A stretch of 33,549 nucleotides of DNA, from contig JAFGIS010000605.1 in NCBI GenBank assembly GCA_016929495.1, forward strand, positions 1 to 33,549, in the 5' to 3' direction. Below, in pieces: positions 1 through 8,315 of the stretch (positions are counted from its first letter, which is position 1; every line of letters begins with the position of its first letter). This DNA is from Polyangiaceae bacterium. Lineage in GTDB: Bacteria; Myxococcota_A; Polyangia; Polyangiales; Polyangiaceae. The notes under the pieces are model-generated. The model saw only the letters and a list, made by a program, of their open reading frames with translations. It had not been told where the DNA came from and did no database searches. The translations under genes and the position numbers were made by a program.

Positions 1-2721
1 CCGGGCCGCCTGCGGCCGGACTCTGAGCGCCTCTCCGAAGGCCGCTTCGGCGAGCGAAACACGCGACAGATCGAGGTGTATGTCGCCGATCAGCGTGTAG
101 GCGTCGACGAGTTCGAGCGCGCTGGCACGGTCTCGAAGCTTCAAGGCCTGTTCGAGCAGCGAGAGTGCGGCAACGTCGTCTCGCTTCGAAGCCCAGCCCA
201 GACGGGCCAGGAGGATACGCGCGCCGATGTGGTCCGGGTTGCGCTCAAGCGTGAGCTTCGCCTGCGCCTGCGCTTCGGCGGCGTTGCCCAGGGCGAACTG
301 CGCGCGAGCCAACCCGAAGGCGGTGCGCGCGCTCCCGTCCCGCTGCGCGGCTCTGCTGAAATACTCGACGGCCGCTTTCGGCTCACCGGCATTGAGCTCC
401 AGTTCGCCTCGCACTACCAGCGCGTCCAGAACTGCGTCCGCCTGCCCTACACGCGCGAGCCGCTGACGTGCTAGCGCCAACCTCCCTTCCGCCGCGGCAC
501 GCGTCGCGCCGGCCAGGTTCAGGTAGGGCGTATCGGCGGTGCCGGCCTGCTCGTCAAGCATCACGTCGGCACGCGCCTTGACCGCACTCTCCTCGCGGTA
601 CCTGAGTTCGATGAGCTCGCCGACGAACGCTCCGTAGGCCGCGAGACCTCGCACCCGCCGATAGCCGCGCAGCGTACGTTCGACATGACGCATCGCCTCC
701 TCGGCAGACGCCCTGCTGTCACGTCCCAGCGCGAGCCGCGCCGATCGCACCTCGGCGGCAAGCACCTTCTGGTATTCGCCGCGCCTGAGCTGGTCCGTCA
801 GGAAATAGATCCCATAGGGGCCCAGCGAAGGCACGAGCGCCAGAGCTGCGCCGCCCAGTGCGAGTGCTCCCAGCACAGCGCCCAAGACGGCCACGCGACG
901 ATGGCGACGGGAGGCGCGCTGTTCTGCCGTTTCCTCGGCCGCGGCCAGAGCGCCGGCGGCAGGCTCGGACGGGGGCGGCGCGGCTGTCTCGGTCTCCTGG
1001 GGGATGGCCCCGAACTCCATGTCGTCGTCGGCCGCTTGCGCCACTGGGGGCATGCTGGCCGCCGGCAGCGCGCCATCCAGCGCTCCCTCGAGGTTCACCT
1101 CACCGAACGATGTGCCGCCGCCGGCTTGACGCACCAAAGGCGAGGCACTCGCGACGGCGTCTTCCGGGGCCGAGGCCAAGCGCTCCGGCCCCTCCATCGA
1201 CCCCAGATCCACATCCATGGACGCGAATCCGTCTGGGATCTCCTGCGGCTCTGCGAGTGGGCCGTCAGCCTCTGGTGGGGTAGGCACGACCTCTGGAGCG
1301 CCCACCGCGAAGGGATCGAATTCGTCACCAGCGGAGCGCTCGTCCAGGGCAACCGCCGGGGCCGGCGCTTCCGGGGCGTCGACGCCCTGTGGCCGCGCTG
1401 GCGGCGGAGGACGGCGGCCCGGTCGCGGTGGCGGCTTCTGTAGGCCCCTCGGCGGAGGTGGAGCGCGGAGCGCAGAATCAGCGGCAACCGCTGGGAGTGC
1501 CGCCGCGGGTGTAGGAAGGCCTGCGCGCGCCGCAGGACGCGGAGGCATGGCAGGGAGGCCCGCGCGCGCGACGTCGGGCCGGGCCGGCAGACCGGGTCTC
1601 GCTGGAGTCAGATCAGAGCTTGGCGACGGCAGATCCGCCACAGGAGACGGCAGGTCGAACGTCGGAGACGGCAGGTCCGACGCCAAGGACGGCAGATCCG
1701 ACGCCAAGGACGGCAGATCCGACGCCAAGGACGGCAGATCCGACGCCAAAGCTGGCAAGTCGAACGCTGGTGACTGCAAATCCCGCGCCGAAGCCGGCGA
1801 ATCGAACGTCGGAGACGGCAGGTCTTCGGCAAACGATAGGTCTTGAAACGTCGCAGCGTTCAAGTCGTCCGCCGGCGTTCGGAGCGACGGCAAGTCCAGA
1901 CCGCCGGAGGGCACGGGTAGATCGAGGTCCATGCCCGCAGGCTCTGAAACGTCAGCCCCGGGCGAAAGCGGCTCGGGCTCACGTGACCAAGCCATCGAGT
2001 CGGGTCTCGGCGGCGGCGCGGACACGGGCTCGGCAGCCGTTGGGCCACAAGCGCCTGTACCGGGAGACGGAACGACCAGCGGCAATCCGAGGTCCATCTC
2101 GCCGTCATACTCACGGGCCCGGCCGCTCGGTCCACGAAGTCCCGGCCGGGTCTCAGCATCGAAGCTTGCTCGCGGCGTCGCGGCCGGTGAACTGCCGCCG
2201 CGGCCGAGCCCGCGCACGGAGGGCAAATAGCGCTCGCTCTCTGCGTGTTCGTGGGGTCGTCGGGCCTCAGCGGCGACCTGACGCCCACCCGACTCGCCTA
2301 GGTCTGCCGCTGGCCGGCCGCCGTGCAGACGCTCGCCCAGCGTGGGCAGGTCAAGCTCCGCCTCTGCGCCGTCATCTGCAGCGGCGGGTGGTTTCGGCAC
2401 GGGTCGCGGTGGCTCCTTGCGTGCTTCTGCCTTGCCGCGCGGCGCGCCACCGAGCGCGGCAGGTAGGCCCGACGCAAGCGCTGGGAGATCCGCAACCGGG
2501 GCCCGTCCGGATGGCATCCCGATGGTGGCGGGTTGGTTCGCCTTGCGCCGGGGAGCACCGGGCACGGATGCCGCCCCGGTCGCCGGGGCTGACTGACCCG
2601 GGGGATCGACGACGAACGCGTGACCGCACTTCGGGCAGCGCATCTTCAGGCCACTGGCAGGCACGCGGCGCTCGTCCACCTGGTAGGGAGCGCTGCAATT
2701 GGGGCACTCGACCTTGAACAT
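1..2721 (-). CDS. MJ0042-type zinc-ribbon / single-TM / TPR protein (3' end outside window)
   Basis: Reading is open from the ATG at 2721-2719 to the left edge, giving 907 codons without a stop, so the C-terminus is missing. The N-terminus is a zinc ribbon with C6-x2-C9 and C29-x2-C32, typical of the MJ0042 family finger found on many myxobacterial proteins. Residues about 40-600 are Pro/Ala/Asp-rich and probably disordered, and include ten DLPS-type heptads. A basic stretch (RRHRR) precedes one hydrophobic helix at about 610-632, so the zinc ribbon should be cytoplasmic and the C-terminus periplasmic. After the helix come TPR-like helices (for example around 720-900). A ribosome site AAAGGGG lies 7 nt before the start. 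Proteins of this layout occur in motility and polarity machines (AgmX/GltJ-like), but I cannot assign one. The gene is divergent from the parvulin-like gene. Confidence 0.88.
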   Translation of the reverse strand, partial: MFKVECPNCSAPYQVDERRVPASGLKMRCPKCGHAFVVDPPGQSAPATGAASVPGAPRRKANQPATIGMPSGRAPVADLPALASGLPAALGGAPRGKAEARKEPPRPVPKPPAAADDGAEAELDLPTLGERLHGGRPAADLGESGGRQVAAEARRPHEHAESERYLPSVRGLGRGGSSPAATPRASFDAETRPGLRGPSGRAREYDGEMDLGLPLVVPSPGTGACGPTAAEPVSAPPPRPDSMAWSREPEPLSPGADVSEPAGMDLDLPVPSGGLDLPSLRTPADDLNAATFQDLSFAEDLPSPTFDSPASARDLQSPAFDLPALASDLPSLASDLPSLASDLPSLASDLPSPTFDLPSPVADLPSPSSDLTPARPGLPARPDVARAGLPAMPPRPAARAGLPTPAAALPAVAADSALRAPPPPRGLQKPPPRPGRRPPPPARPQGVDAPEAPAPAVALDERSAGDEFDPFAVGAPEVVPTPPEADGPLAEPQEIPDGFASMDVDLGSMEGPERLASAPEDAVASASPLVRQAGGGTSFGEVNLEGALDGALPAASMPPVAQAADDDMEFGAIPQETETAAPPPSEPAAGALAAAEETAEQRASRRHRRVAVLGAVLGALALGGAALALVPSLGPYGIYFLTDQLRRGEYQKVLAAEVRSARLALGRDSRASAEEAMRHVERTLRGYRRVRGLAAYGAFVGELIELRYREESAVKARADVMLDEQAGTADTPYLNLAGATRAAAEGRLALARQRLARVGQADAVLDALVVRGELELNAGEPKAAVEYFSRAAQRDGSARTAFGLARAQFALGNAAEAQAQAKLTLERNPDHIGARILLARLGWASKRDDVAALSLLEQALKLRDRASALELVDAYTLIGDIHLDLSRVSLAEAAFGEALRVRPQAAR
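1625..1834 (-). repeat. Ten tandem 21-bp units encoding DLPS heptads
   Basis: Ten 21-bp units begin at 1625, 1646, 1667, 1688, 1709, 1730, 1751, 1772, 1793 and 1814, each starting with a form of GACGGCAGRTC. The units at 1688 and 1709 are identical, and those at 1667 and 1730 differ from them by a single base. The repeat stays in frame with the zinc-ribbon gene and encodes Asp-Leu-Pro-Ser followed by three variable residues. The near-identity of the central copies points to recent slippage or unequal crossover, so copy number may vary between strains. Confidence 0.9.
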
Positions 2722-2872
2722 GGCCCAGCCCCTTTACTAGCAGGTCCTTCCTCCCCGTGTCGCGGTTTTATCGGTCCGGCCGGCACGCGAGGACGCAGAC
2801 TAAGATTGAGCCACCCACCAAATCCGGGAATGCCTTTCCGGCCGACACACCGACGTGCTACGCGCCCAGGCG

Positions 2873-3442
2873 ATGCAGCACTGGACGTCCCTTCTGCTCG
2901 GCCTTCTGCTCGGCACCGGCATCGCCTTATTGGTGATGAGCGTCCGCTCACCCAGCACGCCCGTTCATCCAACTCCGCGCCCCGCGAAAGCGAGCATCGC
3001 AGCGTCTCACAGCGCAAAGGCTGCAACACGGCCCGCAGACAGCCCGGACGCGGGCCCCGCCGCGCAGGACTCGGGCACGGCCCCGCCGTTCTCGACGCTT
3101 CCGGACGGGTCGCCGGTTCCGAAGCTGCCCGACTCCGCCCCGAAGCGGGTTTCGTTCGGCGTCGTGCTGTTCCAGTACCAAGGTGCACAGTACGCTCCAC
3201 CTGGCGCGCGCTCGAAGGCGGAAGCATTGAAGCTGGCCCGCGAGACGGTTTCCCTCGCCCAGCGCGATTTCGCCGAGGCGGTCAAGAGCGGCGACCGCGG
3301 TTCGACCGCAGATGCTGGAAGCGTGCCGCGCGGCATTCTGGAGGCTGCGCCGGAATACCTACTGTTTACGCTCGCTCCCGGCTCCGTCTGTCCCGAGCCA
3401 GTAGACACGCCGCGCGGATACTGGCTGATGCGCCGGAGATAG
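2873..3442 (+). CDS. Membrane-anchored degenerate parvulin (PpiC)-like protein
   Basis: This is a 189-aa protein from the ATG at 2873; an in-frame GTG at 2855 would add six residues. A hydrophobic segment at residues 7-24 is a signal anchor or signal peptide, followed by a Pro/Ala-rich linker to about residue 90. Residues 92-188 match the rotamase layout: a first strand, a helix beginning ARSKAEALKLA, a FAEAVKSGDRGSTADAG stretch, and an ending LAPGSVCPEPVDTPRGYWL. PpiC domains normally carry His in the first strand and in the final GYH motif. Here those positions are V97 and W184, so classical prolyl isomerase activity is doubtful. A role as a periplasmic chaperone or binding domain is possible. 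Divergent from the zinc-ribbon gene and about 100 bp upstream of the first giant TPR gene. Confidence 0.75.
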   Translation: MQHWTSLLLGLLLGTGIALLVMSVRSPSTPVHPTPRPAKASIAASHSAKAATRPADSPDAGPAAQDSGTAPPFSTLPDGSPVPKLPDSAPKRVSFGVVLFQYQGAQYAPPGARSKAEALKLARETVSLAQRDFAEAVKSGDRGSTADAGSVPRGILEAAPEYLLFTLAPGSVCPEPVDTPRGYWLMRRR

Positions 3443-3539
3443 CCCCAGCTACCTTGTCGCCATACCGTCTACCCGTGGCTGCACTAGGAATGCCACGCGA
3501 GCTCGCTTACAGTGAGAGGCGTTCTCGGCCGAACGCACC

Positions 3540-6500
3540 ATGGCAAGCTCGTCCCTGTTTCCCAGGCGTGATCCCAGTTCGGGTCTGGACCCCGAGCTAG
3601 CTGCAAACGCCATCGTACGCCTACGCGCAGAGGAGAGCGCCGCGGAGAGTGCGACAGCACAGGCCGTTCTGTTGCACGAAGTCGCCGTGCTCGAAGAAGC
3701 CTTGGGGGACGAGGCTGCCGCGCTGCGCGACCATCTGAGCGCCGTGAACGCGGATCCGGATTTCCACGAACCGCTGGAACGGCTCATCGCGATCGTCGGG
3801 CGCCGTCAGTCTCACAAGAACCTCGGTAGGCTCCTCGACCGGCTGGTTCGAGTCGCAGACGGCACCGAGGAGAAGGTGCGCGCCCTGCTCGAGCAGGCGG
3901 CCTTCCTCGCCTACCGCGAAGCGAACCCAGCGGCCAGTCTGCCTCTCCTGCAGAAAGCTGCTGAGGAAGCACCCGAGGACGCGGCAGTCTGGTTTGCTCT
4001 GGAACTCGCGGCGGCAGCAGTGGGCGACGCAGAGCTGCGACGACGCGCGCTCGCCGCCCGGGCCCAGCTCACGCAGCACTCCCACTGGCAGGCGCTGCTG
4101 CTGCTGGACCTCGCACGCACGTACATGGAGGACGACCAGGCCGATGCTGCTTTGGAGGCGCTCGAACAGGCGCTCGACGTAGCAGGGCCAGCCGCGTTCG
4201 ATGCATGGTCGGCGCTCGAAACGCTCGGCGTTCGCATGGATCGCGGTGACCTGGTGGCGCAGGCGCTCGGTGGGCAGGCGCGCCTCATCGCACAAGCGCT
4301 CGCGGACGATGCGTCTCCCGAAGCCAGCTGCGTGCCTCAACATCTGCGTACCGTGGCCCACGCGGCGGATCGCTGGCTACGCGCCGCCGAGGCCTTGCAG
4401 CGTCGTGGCGACCTGACGGGCGCAGTGGCGCTGCTCGACCAGGCGCTCGAGCGGCTGCCTGACGAAGCCGTCCTGTTGTACGGCAGAATCGGTCTGGCAG
4501 AGCTTCTGGGCGATACCGAGACAGCAGCGGTATTGGCGCAGCGGCAGCTTCAGTCGGGCGCGGCCGGCGGAGTCGCGGCAGGGCACTGGCTGAGAATCGC
4601 CGAAGCGGCCGCCGAACGCGGCGACGCAACCGCTGCGCTGGCAGCCGTGACGGAGGCGGTTCGCGCCAGTCCCGACTCGCTTCCGGCACGGGGCCTACAG
4701 CTCGACATGCTGTCCGGAGGTCCCGACCCTCTGGCGCTCGCGTTGGCGCTTGAAGACACCGGCGAGCAGATGAGCACGGACGAGAGCAAAGCGCGTTGGT
4801 ACGTCCTCGCGGCAGAGGAGTGGGCGCGAGGATGCGCCGACCTTCCTCGCGCCAAAGCCGCACTCGCACGCGTGGAAGTCCTGGGCGCATCACCGGCGCT
4901 CACGGCACGCGTGGGACAGCTGCTGGCAGAGCTCTGCGCCGACGTCAGCTGGTACGACGAGTGCACTCGTCGACTGGCTGAGGCGGAAGTAGACGAGCAC
5001 GAGAGGCGCGACCTGTTGTTCGAATTGACGCGGGGCGCGCTACTCGCCAATCAACCGGAGGAAGCGGGCCTGTTCCTGTCTGCACTCGCGTCGCTGCCGG
5101 CGGGCGTGGCTCTGAGCCGGACCCTCGCTGCCTATGCTCTGCCGCTGCTCGAATCCTCGCGAGACTCTGTCACGGAGGCACCGGACCCGCACCTCGCGCG
5201 CGAAATCGCACTCGGAGGCCTGTCCGAACTAGACCTTCCGAATGATACCAAACGCGCGCTGAGGCTGGGCATACTGCTGAGCGCCGTCTCGCAGCGCCGA
5301 GACGTTCGAGCCAGTCAGCTGCTCGAGCGGCTGCATGCCGATGCACCGGAGGACTTGGTCGTAGCCTCCGCGCTGGCGGCGCTGCGTCGCACCGTGCAAG
5401 ATGCCGCCGGCGCGGCCGAAGTCCTCACCGCCAGCGCCGCGACCGCTGGCGACGCGGACGCCCGGGCTGCCCTGGCCATCGAGGCAGGCGTCCTGTTCTG
5501 GCAGAGTCAACGACGCGGGGAGGCCATCAAAGCCTTCACGGACGCCGCGGCAGCATCGCCGTTGAGCGCCAGTGCCCTGCTCAGCTGGGCGCTGCGTGCG
5601 GCAGACCCGGACACTGCGCGGGGCCGCCGACACGCTCTCGAGATGGCCGAGCAGTCGAACGACGGTACCTCGCTGGCGTTGGAGCGGTTCGCTCTGGAAG
5701 CGGGCACGGGAGGGGACGGCAATGCCGCCGAGGCCGCGCTCGAGGAGGCCATGCGTGCGCCGGGCAGCGAACTGTATCCGGCAGCCCTTCTGGCACGTGC
5801 GCTCTGGAGTGCAAGCGAGGCAGACGAAGACGTCCAGGTGGGCGCGCTCCGCGAGTTGGCCGATCGATATCCGAGCGCGGCACCCCTCGCGTCGATGGCG
5901 GCTTTTCATGCGGCCTTGCGCCGCCACCCCAACTCGCGCTCGGCTCGAGACGTGCTGGTAGCAGCCGAACGCTGGGCGGAGTCGGACAGTTCACCCGAAG
6001 CGGCTCTCGAATGGCTCGCGTCGGCAATGCGGGCCGAAGATCGCGAAGCAGAGACCGCCGCACGTGAGGTGCTGGTACAGCGCCTGGATCCCCAATCAGC
6101 GCCCGCCCTGCACGCTGAAAACGCAATGCTTGCCATGCTGCGGGGAACCGAAGACCAGGAGCTGATCGATTCGGCGGATCCGGTGGTAAGGCTTGCCAAT
6201 CTCGAACTGGCTCTTCCGACCTCGGAGCCCCCGCGCCGCGCCCAAGCACTGCAGGGGCTAGCAGACCTGCTGGGGCCCGACGACGACGCGCTCGGCGCCA
6301 CCCTGCTTGGCTACAACCTGTTGGCGCTTGGCGACATCGCCGGTAGCATCGCGTCGTTCCGCCGGTCTGTCGAGGTCTTTCCGTCCGATCCAGCGGGCTG
6401 GGAGGGACTGCGCTCGGCGGCAAAGCAGAACGGAGACAATACCCTGCTGGCCGAAGCAACGGCTGGTCTAGCCGAGACACTCGAAGACCACGTCGTCGCG

Positions 6501-8315
6501 GCCGAGCTCTGGGAACAAGCGGGCCTGCTGCTGATCGACGAGCTCGACGAGCCAGAACGCGGCGAACGCGCCCTGCACCGTGCGGTCCAATGCGATGTGC
6601 GCCGCACGGCTGCCTTCGACAGGCTGTTCCGCATCGTCAGGGCGCGCAACGATCGCGACCTTTTGTTGGAGCTCATTGCGCCGCGCATCGAGGTCAGCGA
6701 CGACCCGGACGAAATCGTCAAGCTGTATTGGGAGCGCGCTCGCGTGCTGCGCGAATCCGGCGACCGAGACGGCGCGCTGGCGGCGCTCGAGAGCGTTGCC
6801 GTTCTCGAACCAGAGCATCTGGGCGCGTTGGCACTGGCAGGCGAGATCTACATCACGCGCGGCGACTTCGCCAAGGCGGCCAGGAACCTGGGGCAGCTCG
6901 CTGGGCTGTCGCAGGCACCGGCCAAGCAACGTCTCATGAGCGGCGTGGCGGCGGCGGATCTGTACGAGAACAAGCTCGAGGACCTACCGAGCGCACTCAG
7001 CATACTGCTCGGCCTGTTCGGTTCCGGCTTGAGCACGTTGCCGGTCCGCGAGCGTCTCGCTCGCGTCGCCGCCAAAGCGCAGGCGTGGTCCGAAGCCACG
7101 CGTGCCCTCGAGCAGCTCATGCAGGAGCGGCCGACCCGCGAGGGACGGATCGAGGCGGCTCGGCTCTGTTTGGTCATATGTCGGGACCGCCTGGACAAGC
7201 CGAAGCTCGCCCAGCCCGCCGTCGAAAAGCTGCTGGAAGAGTCTCCGGACGACTCCGAGGCTCTCGAGCTGGTGCTCGCCGGGCAACTCCCGCCGGAAGT
7301 GAGCGCACGCCTACTGGTCCAGGGTCGCTCGGCTCTGGTCGAGCATCTACGCACGCAGCCGACCGATCCCGAGAGAATCGCCCGACTTGCGCGGATCGCC
7401 CTGCATCAGAACGACCTCCCGCTGCGCCAGGCGACACTCGGAGCCCTCGTGGCGCTCGGCGCCGGCTCGCCCGAGATCGATGCGGAGCTCGAGGCGCTGG
7501 ATCTCCGCGTCGCGCACGTTCCGCAGATCGCGGTACGCGTCGAGGAGTTGCCAGAGCTCGCCGATCCCGAGGATACCGGCCCGATCGCGCAGCTCATGCG
7601 GGAGATCGCGCCCGGACTGGCTCAAGCGCTCGGACCGCGCGCACAGACGTTCGGCGTGACCAAGGCAGACCGAGTCGATCCGCGCAGCGGGCTGCCGCTG
7701 CGCAACGAGATCGCAGCGTGGGCCGGAGCTCTGGGCGTGGGTGACTTCGATCTATTCGTGGGAGGGGCCCAACCGGAGCTCATCGTGGCGGTACCAACGG
7801 AGAAGCCGGTGATCATCGTCGGCGCTGCCGTCAAGTCGCCGCTGTGCGTGTGCCACCGACAAGTCCTTGCCCGCGAGTTGTTCTCCGTGGTGCGCGGTAC
7901 GTCGATCCTGCGACACCGCAGCCCGACGGACATTGCCGCACTGGTCGTCGCCGCCTGTCACGTGGGCGGTCACGCCGTCGACTCTCCGCCCTACGCGATG
8001 CTTGCCGACCTGGAACGGCAACTCGGCGGACGCGAGCTCCCCAAACGATATCGGAAGGCACTCCCGGTGTTGGGCGCTGCGATCGTAGCAGAGGGCCAGG
8101 ATCCCCTGGAATGGGTTCGCGCCGCCAACTGCAGTCTCGACCGCATGGCCACCATAGCTGCGGGCGATGTGTCCCACGTGTTGGCCGGAGACGGACCGCG
8201 CGGCGGTCCTCGGCTCTCGACCGAGTCGGGCAAGCGCCTCGAGCGTGTGCTCGCGTTCGCGCTTTCGCCCGAATACCTCCTGCTGCGAGAACGTCTCGGC
8301 ATGGGTGTGCGATGA
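3540..8315 (+). CDS. Giant TPR protein A with pseudo-peptidase-like C-terminus
   Basis: This is a 1591-aa protein with no signal peptide or membrane helix, so it is probably cytoplasmic. From residue 1 to about 1360 it is an almost continuous alpha-solenoid of degenerate TPR units, recognisable as repeated Ala-rich helix pairs with patterns such as ALLDQALERLPDEAVLLYGR. Residues about 1370-1591 form a different domain with strands (PVIIVGAAV) and a helix VLARELFSVVRG. This helix resembles the M48 helix that normally carries HExxH, but here it reads R1445-E1446-L-F-S1449. A later SLDRMATIAAGD stretch (D1534-R1535) resembles the segment after the third zinc ligand. The family is known to me only as large myxobacterial TPR proteins. 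The stop overlaps the next start (ATGA at 8312-8315), which implies translational coupling. It probably serves as a protein-interaction scaffold; the partner is unknown. Confidence 0.88.
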   Translation: MASSSLFPRRDPSSGLDPELAANAIVRLRAEESAAESATAQAVLLHEVAVLEEALGDEAAALRDHLSAVNADPDFHEPLERLIAIVGRRQSHKNLGRLLDRLVRVADGTEEKVRALLEQAAFLAYREANPAASLPLLQKAAEEAPEDAAVWFALELAAAAVGDAELRRRALAARAQLTQHSHWQALLLLDLARTYMEDDQADAALEALEQALDVAGPAAFDAWSALETLGVRMDRGDLVAQALGGQARLIAQALADDASPEASCVPQHLRTVAHAADRWLRAAEALQRRGDLTGAVALLDQALERLPDEAVLLYGRIGLAELLGDTETAAVLAQRQLQSGAAGGVAAGHWLRIAEAAAERGDATAALAAVTEAVRASPDSLPARGLQLDMLSGGPDPLALALALEDTGEQMSTDESKARWYVLAAEEWARGCADLPRAKAALARVEVLGASPALTARVGQLLAELCADVSWYDECTRRLAEAEVDEHERRDLLFELTRGALLANQPEEAGLFLSALASLPAGVALSRTLAAYALPLLESSRDSVTEAPDPHLAREIALGGLSELDLPNDTKRALRLGILLSAVSQRRDVRASQLLERLHADAPEDLVVASALAALRRTVQDAAGAAEVLTASAATAGDADARAALAIEAGVLFWQSQRRGEAIKAFTDAAAASPLSASALLSWALRAADPDTARGRRHALEMAEQSNDGTSLALERFALEAGTGGDGNAAEAALEEAMRAPGSELYPAALLARALWSASEADEDVQVGALRELADRYPSAAPLASMAAFHAALRRHPNSRSARDVLVAAERWAESDSSPEAALEWLASAMRAEDREAETAAREVLVQRLDPQSAPALHAENAMLAMLRGTEDQELIDSADPVVRLANLELALPTSEPPRRAQALQGLADLLGPDDDALGATLLGYNLLALGDIAGSIASFRRSVEVFPSDPAGWEGLRSAAKQNGDNTLLAEATAGLAETLEDHVVAAELWEQAGLLLIDELDEPERGERALHRAVQCDVRRTAAFDRLFRIVRARNDRDLLLELIAPRIEVSDDPDEIVKLYWERARVLRESGDRDGALAALESVAVLEPEHLGALALAGEIYITRGDFAKAARNLGQLAGLSQAPAKQRLMSGVAAADLYENKLEDLPSALSILLGLFGSGLSTLPVRERLARVAAKAQAWSEATRALEQLMQERPTREGRIEAARLCLVICRDRLDKPKLAQPAVEKLLEESPDDSEALELVLAGQLPPEVSARLLVQGRSALVEHLRTQPTDPERIARLARIALHQNDLPLRQATLGALVALGAGSPEIDAELEALDLRVAHVPQIAVRVEELPELADPEDTGPIAQLMREIAPGLAQALGPRAQTFGVTKADRVDPRSGLPLRNEIAAWAGALGVGDFDLFVGGAQPELIVAVPTEKPVIIVGAAVKSPLCVCHRQVLARELFSVVRGTSILRHRSPTDIAALVVAACHVGGHAVDSPPYAMLADLERQLGGRELPKRYRKALPVLGAAIVAEGQDPLEWVRAANCSLDRMATIAAGDVSHVLAGDGPRGGPRLSTESGKRLERVLAFALSPEYLLLRERLGMGVR

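Noticed and set aside
7844..8311. N-terminal extension of TPR protein B by 156 residues
   Set aside because: It lies fully inside gene A in another frame, reads as Arg/Pro-rich shadow sequence, and the ATGA overlap at 8312 gives a normal start.
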